From positions 1 to 30,700 of IMG/VR virus record IMGVR_UViG_3300036766_000055: DNA of 30,700 nucleotides; one strand, written 5' to 3'. Below the pieces are notes generated by a model that made no database searches, was not told the DNA's origin, and saw only the letters and a program-made list of their open reading frames with translations. How positions within the stretch are numbered: the stretch's first letter is position 1; each line of letters starts with the position of its first letter. This DNA is from a virus. Below, piece by piece: positions 17,017 through 24,622 of the stretch. Both the position numbers and the translations under genes were made by a program.

Positions 17017-18065
17017 AGGTGCTCGCGGACCACCACCACTCCGACCTCTGGGAAAGCCTCGAGATGCTGTTCACCGACCGCTTCGGGTGGGACCTGTTCC
17101 GGCCCATCGGGATGGAGTGGTTCGATGAGGGGATCTGGAACTTCGAACGCAACCGGACATGGGAGCCCGAGTGGAAGGGCGACGAGGTTGCCAAGCAATA
17201 CCTCACCCCGTACTCCACCGACCGCCAGCTCGCGGACTGGTCCGAGCGCGATGACGACACGCATCCCGGGCGCGTCTACAAGATGGTCACGGTCGAGCAG
17301 GCGCGGGCGATGGGCCTCGACATCATCATCGCCTCGCTCGAGGCGAACGAGGAAGGGCTCGCAGGGCTGGCCCGCGAGGTCGGGGCGAAGTTCGGCATCC
17401 AGTGTGGCAACGAGGGGAGCAACAACCGGTACGACCTCGCGGACTTCGCGATGTTCAGCACGGGCCGGGAGTTCTACCCGACGACCTTCCCGTATATCAC
17501 CTACCGGCAGGAGTTCAGCCTGAAGGACTTCCGGTTCGAGTACCCGCCGACCGAGCCGGACACGATCGCGACATGGGTCCAATGCCTTCCCTCGGGGGAT
17601 GAGGACTGGGAGCGGTTCAAGGAGCTCGCGGTCGCCGTGCCGGAGATGCACTTCTACCACCACGGTCACTGCAACCAGGACTCGGGCTACTGGCGGTCCA
17701 ATGTCAAGACCACCCGCGAGGTCGCGGCGCAGATGCGGGCGGCCCGGATCGGCATCCATTTCAAGCGCTGGTCGGACGGCTACGGGCACGTCATCCACAA
17801 CCTGTTCGCGGTGGGCAAGCCGATCATCGCCACGGCCTACTACTACCGCGACAAGCTGGCCGCCTCGCTGTTCCTCGATGGCGTCAACTCGTGGGACGTG
17901 CAGACGCACTCCAAGGACGAGATCGTCGAGGTCATCCGGCGGCTGCACACCGACGACGACTTCCACCAGCGGGCGTCCGAGGCGTCACGGGACCGGTTCC
18001 ACGAGATCGTCAACTTCGACGCCGAGGCGGACGCCATCCGGGAGATGTTCACGAGGATCCTGTGA
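17013..18065 (+). CDS. Putative glycosyltransferase
   Basis: The 350-residue protein starts at ATG 17013 in an ATGA overlap. It opens MKVLADHHHSDLWESLEMLF, and its middle has GLDIIIASLEANEEGLAGLA and WVQCLPSGDEDWERFKELAV. Near the end, GIHFKRWSDGYGHVIHNLFA and VGKPIIATAYYYRDKLAASL (247-286) resemble the donor-binding half of GT-B enzymes ('G.g..i.ea...G.P.i'), followed by DDDFHQRASEASRDRFHEIV, a typical terminal helix of GT4 proteins. Phage and host clusters hold many such divergent GTs. The assignment comes from the C-terminal half; the N-terminal half is unfamiliar. Confidence 0.6.
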   Translation: MKVLADHHHSDLWESLEMLFTDRFGWDLFRPIGMEWFDEGIWNFERNRTWEPEWKGDEVAKQYLTPYSTDRQLADWSERDDDTHPGRVYKMVTVEQARAMGLDIIIASLEANEEGLAGLAREVGAKFGIQCGNEGSNNRYDLADFAMFSTGREFYPTTFPYITYRQEFSLKDFRFEYPPTEPDTIATWVQCLPSGDEDWERFKELAVAVPEMHFYHHGHCNQDSGYWRSNVKTTREVAAQMRAARIGIHFKRWSDGYGHVIHNLFAVGKPIIATAYYYRDKLAASLFLDGVNSWDVQTHSKDEIVEVIRRLHTDDDFHQRASEASRDRFHEIVNFDAEADAIREMFTRIL

Positions 18066-18142
18066 CCCTACTCGACGTGCCGCCAGGAGATGCGCCGAGC
18101 GACCTCGCTGATAACACCGACCGATACGAGGCCGGTGTATGA
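18062..18142 (+). CDS. 26-codon micro-ORF bridging two glycosyltransferase genes
   Basis: GTG 18062 overlaps the previous stop by four bases and TGA 18140-18142 overlaps ATG 18139 by four bases, so the short frame fits the gap exactly. The product, MTLLDVPPGDAPSDLADNTD and then RYEAGV, is acidic and has no motif. It may be a translational bridge that couples the two neighbours, or a real micropeptide. Confidence 0.45.
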   Translation: MTLLDVPPGDAPSDLADNTDRYEAGV

Positions 18143-19377
18143 CGAAGATTATGTTCTTTGGAGATTTAGCGCCCACGGGGTTCGGGACGGTCACGATGGA
18201 CCTCGGGCGGGCGCTGCTCGACCTCGGCCATGATGTCCGGTTCGTGTCGCAGAATGAGGCCGGCGAACTCCCCGAGCCGTTCGCTTCGCGCACGTTCGTC
18301 GTCAATGACCCGGCCATCGTCGATCCCGACAAGGCGGCCACCTTCGGGGTCGATAGCCTGTCCCTGACCGCGCTCGGGGTGGCCGGGATCATCGACGGGA
18401 CGCTCTGGAAGGACGGCTGGAAGGCCGAGGCTGGGGTCATGCTGGGCGACTTCACCGCCGCGCGAATGCTGGTCCTCGGGGACCCGCGCGCAACGGAAGC
18501 GTTCCGCTCGATCCCGTTCTTCCACTACGTCCCGATCGAGGGGATCGACCTCCCGCCCGGCTGGTGGGACCTGTGGGCGGTCGTGCATCCGGTCGCCATG
18601 AGCGAGTTCGGGGCGGACCAGATCGAGAAGGTCATCCACAAGCGCCCACCCGTCGTCTATCACGGGGTCGATACGACCGCCTTCCGGCCGGTCGAGGACA
18701 AGCGCCTCCGGCTCGGGGAGAAGCAACTCCGCGACAAGGCCGCCTGCAAGAAGTTCTTCGGCGGCGGCGCGCGCGGGCGCTGGCTGTTCCGGGCGGATCG
18801 GAACATGCCCCGCAAGCGCTACGCCTCACTGCTCCGGGCGGTCGCCCCGGTCATGGCCACCCGGCCCGATGTGTTCCTGGTCATCCATTGCCGGGCCTAT
18901 GATCAGGGCGGCAACCTGCACGACCTGATCTCCAAGTACCCCGCGCACATCGCGAAGCGGATCGTCCTGACCGGGCTGGTCGAGGAATACGGCGCGGTCC
19001 CGCGGGACATGCTGATCGCCCTTTACAACACGGCCGACGTGTACGTGTCCACGAGCGCGGAGGGGTTCGGGCTGACCATCGCGGAGGCGATGGCGTGCGG
19101 CGTTCCCGCCGTGGGGATGGCGTATAGTGCCGTACCAGAGGTCATTGGCCCCGGTGGGCTGCTGGCCCCTGTCGGCGGGCTGATCGACAACGAGTACGAT
19201 CACGCATGGGCGGGTGTAGATGAAGCGGCGTTCGGCATGCAGGTAGCCCGGTTGCTCGATGACCCCGCGCTGCGGGCGAGCATGGGCAAGGCGGCCCGCA
19301 AGCACATCGTGGCGTCGTTCTCGTGGGCGACCGCCGCGCGGCAGTTCTCGGACCTGTTCCTGGAGGCGACGGCATGA
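18139..19377 (+). CDS. GT4-family glycosyltransferase
   Basis: The 412-residue protein follows the GT-B plan closely: an N-terminal FFGDLAPTGFGTVTMDLGRA (6-25, GxG acceptor loop), a middle PPVVYHGVDTTAFRPV (170-185), WLFRADRNMPRKRYASLLRA (215-234), and the GT4 signature EGFGLTIAEAMACGVPAVG (308-326) with the E-x7-E pair, then SAVPEVIGPGGLLAPVG. The catalytic and donor site looks intact. The first ten codons are unusually AT-rich (ATGACGAAGATTATGTTC), which can ease initiation. It ends the sugar cassette and overlaps the next structural gene. Confidence 0.87.
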   Translation: MTKIMFFGDLAPTGFGTVTMDLGRALLDLGHDVRFVSQNEAGELPEPFASRTFVVNDPAIVDPDKAATFGVDSLSLTALGVAGIIDGTLWKDGWKAEAGVMLGDFTAARMLVLGDPRATEAFRSIPFFHYVPIEGIDLPPGWWDLWAVVHPVAMSEFGADQIEKVIHKRPPVVYHGVDTTAFRPVEDKRLRLGEKQLRDKAACKKFFGGGARGRWLFRADRNMPRKRYASLLRAVAPVMATRPDVFLVIHCRAYDQGGNLHDLISKYPAHIAKRIVLTGLVEEYGAVPRDMLIALYNTADVYVSTSAEGFGLTIAEAMACGVPAVGMAYSAVPEVIGPGGLLAPVGGLIDNEYDHAWAGVDEAAFGMQVARLLDDPALRASMGKAARKHIVASFSWATAARQFSDLFLEATA

Positions 19378-19580
19378 CGACACGATCGCAGTGGGGCATC
19401 AGACGCCCACATGGCGAGGATGACGAGGAAGACCGGCTCCGGGCAGCGGCCGACCGCCGCGCCGGGTCATCCATCGAAGCACACGACAACGAGGCAGAGC
19501 ACAAGGTCATCATCTACGGCCCGCGTGGTCAGGCGCTCGTGTCACAGAAGCCCCGCCCTGTCGGATTTAGATCGCGATGA
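19374..19580 (+). CDS. Small hypothetical protein at the head-tail junction
   Basis: The 68-residue product starts at ATG 19374, overlapping the GT4 stop. It is highly charged (RRPHGEDDEEDRLRAAADRR) and ends HKVIIYGPRGQALVSQKPRP followed by VGFRSR, an ending often seen in short proteins between capsid and connector genes of phages. It may be an accessory head protein, but nothing in the sequence proves this. It marks the return from the sugar cassette to the structural genes. Confidence 0.65.
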   Translation: MTTRSQWGIRRPHGEDDEEDRLRAAADRRAGSSIEAHDNEAEHKVIIYGPRGQALVSQKPRPVGFRSR

Positions 19581-20251
19581 CGGCACCGGCACTTGTCACG
19601 GCGGCCAGCGTCCGCGAATACATGGGCCTGAACGCTTCCAGCTCGGACTCGCGCTACTCGGACAGCACGATCGGGAGCAACATCCGCGCCGCGGGCGCGT
19701 TCCTCGAACGGCATACCGGGCGCTACATCGGGGACCAGACGCTCACCCTGAAGTTCACCACGGAGCAGCGGGCGTGGGTGCCCATCCCCGGCCTTCGCAC
19801 GGCGACGAGCGTGACCCTGAACGGCACCGCGCTGGTGGCCGACTCGGGCTACTACCTCATCCCGGACATGCAGCAGACGGGCGTCTACACCGGCATCCAG
19901 TTCCGGCCGTTCATTACCCGCGAGGCGAGCCCGTGGTGGCTCGGGCACTCGGACTGGTTCGACCGCGGGCTGGACCTGCGAAACCCCATGACCGGGACGG
20001 GCTACACGCGGAGCGTCCCGAACGATCTCGTGATCGCCGGATCGTGGGGTTACACCGACGCGATCATGCCCGAGGATGCACGCCACGCCGCCAAGGTGCT
20101 GGCCGGCTACATCACGAAACGCCCCGATGCCCTGCTGTCGGGCGGGGTCGCCACCGATAGCGGGACCTTCGACCTCAGCCAGTACCCGATCGAGGTCTCG
20201 GACTTCATCCACCAGTACGGCGCGTCCAGCTTTGTGCAGGGTGTCGGGTGA
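19577..20251 (+). CDS. Head-tail connector (gp6-like)
   Basis: The 224-residue protein starts at ATG 19577 in an ATGA overlap. ALVTAASVREYMGLNASSSD then SNIRAAGAFLERHTGRYIGD has the N-terminal helix pattern of phage connector proteins related to HK97 gp6, and the beta part (KFTTEQRAWVPIPGLRTATS) and helix (MPEDARHAAKVLAGYITKRP) agree. It would sit below the portal and join the tail. It is longer than the about 110-residue minimum because of the added beta insertion at about 50-150. Confidence 0.65.
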   Translation: MTAPALVTAASVREYMGLNASSSDSRYSDSTIGSNIRAAGAFLERHTGRYIGDQTLTLKFTTEQRAWVPIPGLRTATSVTLNGTALVADSGYYLIPDMQQTGVYTGIQFRPFITREASPWWLGHSDWFDRGLDLRNPMTGTGYTRSVPNDLVIAGSWGYTDAIMPEDARHAAKVLAGYITKRPDALLSGGVATDSGTFDLSQYPIEVSDFIHQYGASSFVQGVG

Positions 20252-20715
20252 GCGCGTTCGTTATCAGCGGATCGCAGCAGCTCGTGAACCGGCTGCGCTC
20301 GATTGCCGATACCGAGCACCTGCTGCGCGACGTGGCCCTGGAGTCGGTCGCGTCGGCCAAGAACCTCGTCCCCCGCCGAACCGGCAACCTCGCCCGCACG
20401 ATCCGGGTCCACCGGGTATCGAAAGACTTCCTCGAAATCGCGGCGGGCGGGCGGCGGGACGTGGGCTACGCGGCGGCGGTGGAGTTCGGGAGCAAGGCGC
20501 ACACGATCGTCCCGCGCAAGGCCAAGGTGCTGGCATGGGGCGGGGCGCGGACGCTCGGCGGACGGCTCCGCAAGGGGGCCAAGGCCGAGTTCTTCGCCAT
20601 GAAGGTCAAGCATCCCGGCAGCCGCCCACGGCCCTACCTCGTCCCCGGGCTGGAGTTCGGGGTCGCCAAGGTCGCCCTCCGTTCGATCATTGACGCCTGG
20701 AACCGCGGCGCATGA
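20248..20715 (+). CDS. HK97 gp10-like tail-joining protein
   Basis: The 155-residue product starts at GTG 20248 (GTGA overlap). It begins FVISGSQQLVNRLRSIADTE and shows the HK97 gp10 pattern: VASAKNLVPRRTGNLARTIR (about 34-53), then the beta part ending GYAAAVEFGSKAHTIVP and PGSRPRPYLVPGLEFGVAKV (about 117-136). The 'vP..TGnL..si', 'Ya..ve.Gt' and 'P.pfl.pa' order is the family signature. It acts in head-tail joining. Confidence 0.82.
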   Translation: MSAFVISGSQQLVNRLRSIADTEHLLRDVALESVASAKNLVPRRTGNLARTIRVHRVSKDFLEIAAGGRRDVGYAAAVEFGSKAHTIVPRKAKVLAWGGARTLGGRLRKGAKAEFFAMKVKHPGSRPRPYLVPGLEFGVAKVALRSIIDAWNRGA

Positions 20716-21164
20716 CGACCACGGCCCGCGTTGACCTGACCGGGGCGGTCGTGACCGTCCTGCAAGCGCAGCAGACGGCAACGCCGACGCTCCTGCGCGC
20801 GGTCTATGTTGCCCGACCGGGCTCGTTCACGGAGCTCCCCGCGGCCTACATCGGCAATGCCGACGAGCGGATCACCTACTCCGCCGGCACCCGGACGCGG
20901 ACGTTCCTCGGGCTGACCGCGGTCATCGTGGATGCGTTCTCGGATGCCATGGAGTCGGGCACGCGCATGGATCAGCTCATCGACCTGCTCGTGGATCGGT
21001 TCACGGCGGCCTATGCCACCGTGCCGGGCGGAGGCAACCTCCTCCAACTCAGCGGCGTCCGCGACACCGAGGTCACGGTGGAGGCCACGAGCGGAGTTGC
21101 GGCCATCTACCGGGGTGCTATTCTGGAGTTCGCGGAGACCTTCATCATGGAAGGCCGCACGTAA
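20712..21164 (+). CDS. Probable tail terminator protein
   Basis: The 150-residue product starts at ATG 20712, overlapping the gp10-like stop. It has RVDLTGAVVTVLQAQQTATP, ELPAAYIGNADERITYSAGT, a FLGLTAVIVDAFSDAMESGT strand-helix and ends VAAIYRGAILEFAETFIMEG, matching the compact alpha/beta plan of tail terminators (lambda gpU, HK97 gp10/gp11 region). Its order between the gp10-like gene and the major tail protein is the expected one. Sequence motifs in this family are weak, so context carries much of the call. Confidence 0.65.
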   Translation: MTTTARVDLTGAVVTVLQAQQTATPTLLRAVYVARPGSFTELPAAYIGNADERITYSAGTRTRTFLGLTAVIVDAFSDAMESGTRMDQLIDLLVDRFTAAYATVPGGGNLLQLSGVRDTEVTVEATSGVAAIYRGAILEFAETFIMEGRT

Positions 21165-21245
21165 TCGAATAGACGGGTCCTCCGTCCTCGCATCGCACAC
21201 ACCATCATCGCATCGCCGCTCTAGGGGCTGGACGGGAGGAACATC

Positions 21246-22265
21246 ATGGCCATTCAGGGCCTCGTCCGGCTGCGCACCAACCAGGTCGCCAAGCAGTCGG
21301 TTATCGGGACCGCCGTCACCGCCACCCGCCGGGTGCCGTGGCGCGGGGCCGTCGTTTACAACCCCAACCGAACCGATCCCGATGTGGACGTGGGTTCGCT
21401 CGATCCCGTCATCCTGCCGTACATGACGGCTCCCGAGGTGACGTGGAACCCCACCGGCCCGATGACCTTCAATGACCTCCCGATCCGGCTCTCGGCGGGC
21501 TTGCTCGGCGGGGTCGCCCCGACCGGCGGCGGCACGGCCAAGACATGGACCTACACCTGCGCCTCGCTCACGGCGGATGCGTTCGACTACTGGACGGACG
21601 AGTTCGCGGACGACACCGAGGCGACGGACGCGATCATCGCCTATGGCGGCGTGGCCGACTCCCTCTCGGAAACCCTGCCCGAAGGGCTCGGGCCGTGGGA
21701 GTTCTCCGATAACTGGTTCTTCGCCAACGCCACGCTCGGCAGCAATGGGACAAACTCGCTTGTCGTGGATGCCTCGCCCGTGTTCGCCTTCGGGGCGGAT
21801 ACCACGATCACCCTCGACTCGCTGCCCGGCAACATCGGCGTCGCGCCGCTGACCGACGCGGTACACGGGGCGCAGCTCACGATCACGAACAATCTGGACC
21901 GGAAGCGGTTTGCCAACGGCTCCAACTCCCGGTTCACGCTCGGCGGCTACGGGCGCGGGGCGCGGGTCATCGAGCTCGTCCTGACCCTTGCCAAGACGAC
22001 CGCGACCATCGCGGAAGCGGCCACCCTCGACGACACCCCGACCCCCAACCGGTATATCAAGATCAGCACGACCTCGACCGAACTGGCGCAGGCGGCCAAC
22101 CCGTATAAGTACGAGCGGTTCCTGCCGTGTCGGCTGTTCAGCCGGGCGGAGGGTGAGATCGGCGGCAACGCCACGATCGTCCTGACCTACCGGGCGTTCT
22201 ACGACAGTGTCCTTGCGTACGCCTACAAGGCGGTGGTCGTCAATACCCTCACCGCCCTCCCGTAA
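21246..22265 (+). CDS. Major tail protein
   Basis: The 339-residue protein starts at ATG 21246, behind GGGAGGA at 21234-21240, one of the clearest ribosome sites in the window and in keeping with high expression. The sequence is beta-rich, e.g. KTWTYTCASLTADAFDYWTD, SLVVDASPVFAFGADTTITL and GARVIELVLTLAKTTATIAE, and ends with a Tyr-rich strand (YDSVLAYAYKAVVVNTL). Its place between tail terminator and chaperone genes fixes the call. It is preceded by an 81-base non-coding gap without a clear promoter. Confidence 0.78.
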   Translation: MAIQGLVRLRTNQVAKQSVIGTAVTATRRVPWRGAVVYNPNRTDPDVDVGSLDPVILPYMTAPEVTWNPTGPMTFNDLPIRLSAGLLGGVAPTGGGTAKTWTYTCASLTADAFDYWTDEFADDTEATDAIIAYGGVADSLSETLPEGLGPWEFSDNWFFANATLGSNGTNSLVVDASPVFAFGADTTITLDSLPGNIGVAPLTDAVHGAQLTITNNLDRKRFANGSNSRFTLGGYGRGARVIELVLTLAKTTATIAEAATLDDTPTPNRYIKISTTSTELAQAANPYKYERFLPCRLFSRAEGEIGGNATIVLTYRAFYDSVLAYAYKAVVVNTLTALP

Positions 22266-22290
22266 GGGGCACCATGAAAGGGGCTGCGAC

Positions 22291-22758
22291 ATGGACACCG
22301 TAACGGTCAGGGCGCGCGACTGTGCGTGTCCCGCCACGCCGCACGAGGATGGCGATACCGTCACCATCCTCGCCCGGCCCTCGCTCGCGCTGGGCCTCGC
22401 GGCGCAGGCGGACATCATCGCGGCAGCGGGCGACGGGACGACCCTCGCCCAACGCTGGATGCTCACCTACATCCGGCTCGGGGCGGTCGGCTGGAACCTC
22501 GTTGACGCGGACGGGCTGGCCGTCCCGTTCGACGTGCAGTGCTTGCTCGATGACTACACCTTCGCGGTGGATGTCGCGGACAAGGCCGACGATCTCTACT
22601 CCGAGGCGATCCTCCGCCCTTTGACGGCGAGGCTGAACGGGATATCGCCGACTGGTCGGACGACCGCCTCGACCTCTCGGCGCGTTCGGTCGATCCCCAA
22701 GCGGCGCGCGCCATCCTCGCGCGGGAGTTCGGCGGCTACGGCGCGGTCGATGCCATGA
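22291..22758 (+). CDS. Tail assembly chaperone, zero-frame product (G-like)
   Basis: The 155-residue protein starts at ATG 22291 with AAAGGGG about ten bases upstream. It begins MDTVTVRARDCACPATPHED and has an alpha-helical middle (ALGLAAQADIIAAAGDGTTL, AQRWMLTYIRLGAVGWNLVD). After codon 111 it continues as Ser/Arg/Thr-rich low-complexity sequence, the usual sign that the true frame lies elsewhere. A slippery heptamer at 22617-22623 lets ribosomes move to the -1 frame and make the longer form. It would bind the tape measure during tail assembly. Confidence 0.78.
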   Translation: MDTVTVRARDCACPATPHEDGDTVTILARPSLALGLAAQADIIAAAGDGTTLAQRWMLTYIRLGAVGWNLVDADGLAVPFDVQCLLDDYTFAVDVADKADDLYSEAILRPLTARLNGISPTGRTTASTSRRVRSIPKRRAPSSRGSSAATARSMP

Positions 22759-22901
22759 CCTGGAGCGACTACCAGGCCGCCCTGCTCCTGCTGGCGGAGG
22801 AACGGATCGGCTCGCGCCTCCGGGCCGGGCAGCGAGCCGAAGATGCCGCCGTCGCGCGCAGTTTCGCGGGGCTGAAGAAGGATCGAGATGGGACTCGCTG
22901 A
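22291..22901 (+). CDS. Tail assembly chaperone, -1 frameshift product (GT-like)
   Basis: Slippage at CCCTTTG gives a 203-residue protein: 111 codons of the zero frame, then 92 residues read from base 22623: DGEAERDIADWSDDRLDLSA, then EFGGYGAVDAMTWSDYQAAL and LLLAEERIGSRLRAGQRAED. The fused part is acidic and helical with normal residue use, unlike the low-complexity zero-frame tail. The stop TGA 22899-22901 overlaps the tape-measure start by 14 bases. This layout is the classic lambda G/GT pair between major tail and tape-measure genes. The -1 part alone has no good start of its own (first ATG at 22755). Confidence 0.8.
22617..22623 (+). other. -1 ribosomal frameshift slippery site
   Basis: CCCTTTG is a canonical X-XXY-YYZ heptamer in the right phase (zero-frame codons CCT TTG). 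CGGCGA (22625-22630) and TCGCCG (22645-22650) can form a 6-bp hairpin just downstream, with only one base of spacing, closer than usual. The downstream frame codes for a normal-looking protein. Confidence 0.75.
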
Positions 22902-24621
22902 GACCGCCAACCTCGTCGCCCGGCTGTCGCTGAAGGACGACCTCAGCGGGAAGATCGGCGGGGTGGAGAGCAAGGTCGGGCGGATGAACCGTGCGCTCGG
23001 CACGACGGCCCGGAACCTCTCCCGTATCGGAGTCGTGGCCGGGACCGCGATCGCCGGGGCCTTCGCTCTCGCGATCAAGCAGGGCATCGGGAGCCTCGAA
23101 GACCTCGAGCGCGTCCAGAACCTGACGGCCGCCACAATCAAGTCCACCGGCTCGGCGGCGGGCGTGACCGCGCAGAAGGTGCGCGACCTCGCCATCGCGC
23201 AGGAGAACCTCACGACCGCCGATGACAAGATCGTCCAGGCGGGCGAGAACATGCTCCTGACCTTCACGGCCATCGGCAAGGACATTTTCCCGCGCGCGAC
23301 CGCGGCGATGGTGAACATGGGCATCGCCATGAATGGCGGCTCGATCGAGGGGCTCGACCTCCAGAAGACCGCCATCCAACTCGGCAAGGCGATGCAGGAC
23401 CCGGTGAAGGGCGCGACCGCGCTCCGCAAGTCGGGCGTGGCGCTGTCCGATCAGCAGCAGAAGCAGATCAAGAACTTCGTCAAGCTCGGGCAAGTCGGCA
23501 AGGCGCAGGCGATCATCCTGACCGAACTGGAGAAGGAGTTCGGCAAGGCGGGGGCCGCGGCGGGCACTGGTTTCGGGGCGGATATGCGGCGCTTCGATGA
23601 CGCCGTCGAAGAGTCGCGCATGGCCCTCGCCTCGGGCTTCCTGCCGGTGCTCTCCAAGGTCGCCAAGTTCCTGACCAACGAACTGGCCAAGCCGTCCACC
23701 GTCGCCATGATCACGAAACTCGGGAACACCCTCGCGGGCGCGTTTGATGAGGCCGTCACCTTCGCCCAGAAGATCCCGTGGTCCTCGATCGCGGACGCCA
23801 TGAGCATCGCCGGGGCCGGGGCGCGGGCCATCTTCGACGTGTTCAACGGGATGCCGGACTGGGTGAAGACCGCCGTGATCACCGGCTGGGGCGTCAATAA
23901 GATCACGGGCGGCCTGATCACCGATCTCGGGAAGGGGCTCATCAAGGGCGTGCTCGGGATGACGGCGGGCGTCGTGAACATCAACGCGGGCGTGGTCAAT
24001 GGCGGCGGCCTCGGCGGAGGACTGGGCGGCGCAGTCGCGGGCGTGGGCGGCAAGGTCGGTCTCATGGCACTCGTGGCCGAGGCGATCCCGTTCGTCCTCG
24101 GGGCGACCGCGGTCCTCGGCGTGGCCCTCGCGGTCGCCGGGGCCCTCGGTGCCGACAAGGGCGCTGGGGGGACGGGCGGGCTCGGGACGTACAACGGGCG
24201 CACCACGATTGCGAACCGCGGCGGCCGGGGGGGGTACATGCCCTCAGGCGGTGGCGGCCAGCGGGCCGGGAGTGGTCGCGTCTCGCCCCTGATCGGGGAC
24301 ACCCGCAGCGAGTCGGTCGGCGGGTTGCGCGGGCTCAACCCCGGCGTGGCGACGAGCCTCCGGCTGGTGGACGGGTTCACGAAGTCCACCTCGCCGTCCA
24401 TGAAGTCGATGGAGTCGCACCTCCGGGACATGAAGCGGATTGAGCAGAACATCCCGCATTCGGATCGGACGAATAGCTTGCTCATCACCGCGGCAGTCAA
24501 GGCGCTCGGAGACCGGATCGCGGCCATGCACTTTGTGGTGCAGGCCACGGCCAAGTCCAGCACGAAGGCCACCACGGCATGGAATAAGTCGGGCAACACG
24601 CAGCGGATGATCGCGTCCTGA
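22888..24621 (+). CDS. Tail tape measure protein
   Basis: The 577-residue protein starts at ATG 22888 with an AAGGA element upstream, overlapping the chaperone end. It begins NLVARLSLKDDLSGKIGGVE, the usual tape-measure opening, and has LSRIGVVAGTAIAGAFALAI (hydrophobic, about 45-64), a TMP-type helical domain with KSTGSAAGVTAQKVRDLAIA and QLGKAMQDPVKGATALRKSG, and a long hydrophobic run near 390-425 (VLGATAVLGVALAVAGALGA). The middle is Gly-rich. At 577 residues it is short, so by the usual 1.5 angstrom per residue rule the tail would be about 85 nm. It sets tail length and may help DNA cross the membrane. Confidence 0.87.
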   Translation: MGLAETANLVARLSLKDDLSGKIGGVESKVGRMNRALGTTARNLSRIGVVAGTAIAGAFALAIKQGIGSLEDLERVQNLTAATIKSTGSAAGVTAQKVRDLAIAQENLTTADDKIVQAGENMLLTFTAIGKDIFPRATAAMVNMGIAMNGGSIEGLDLQKTAIQLGKAMQDPVKGATALRKSGVALSDQQQKQIKNFVKLGQVGKAQAIILTELEKEFGKAGAAAGTGFGADMRRFDDAVEESRMALASGFLPVLSKVAKFLTNELAKPSTVAMITKLGNTLAGAFDEAVTFAQKIPWSSIADAMSIAGAGARAIFDVFNGMPDWVKTAVITGWGVNKITGGLITDLGKGLIKGVLGMTAGVVNINAGVVNGGGLGGGLGGAVAGVGGKVGLMALVAEAIPFVLGATAVLGVALAVAGALGADKGAGGTGGLGTYNGRTTIANRGGRGGYMPSGGGGQRAGSGRVSPLIGDTRSESVGGLRGLNPGVATSLRLVDGFTKSTSPSMKSMESHLRDMKRIEQNIPHSDRTNSLLITAAVKALGDRIAAMHFVVQATAKSSTKATTAWNKSGNTQRMIAS

Positions 24622-24622
24622 G

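Noticed and set aside
20634-22466. 610-codon reverse-strand open frame over connector and tail genes
   Set aside because: It crosses four well-supported forward structural genes and has shadow-like composition.
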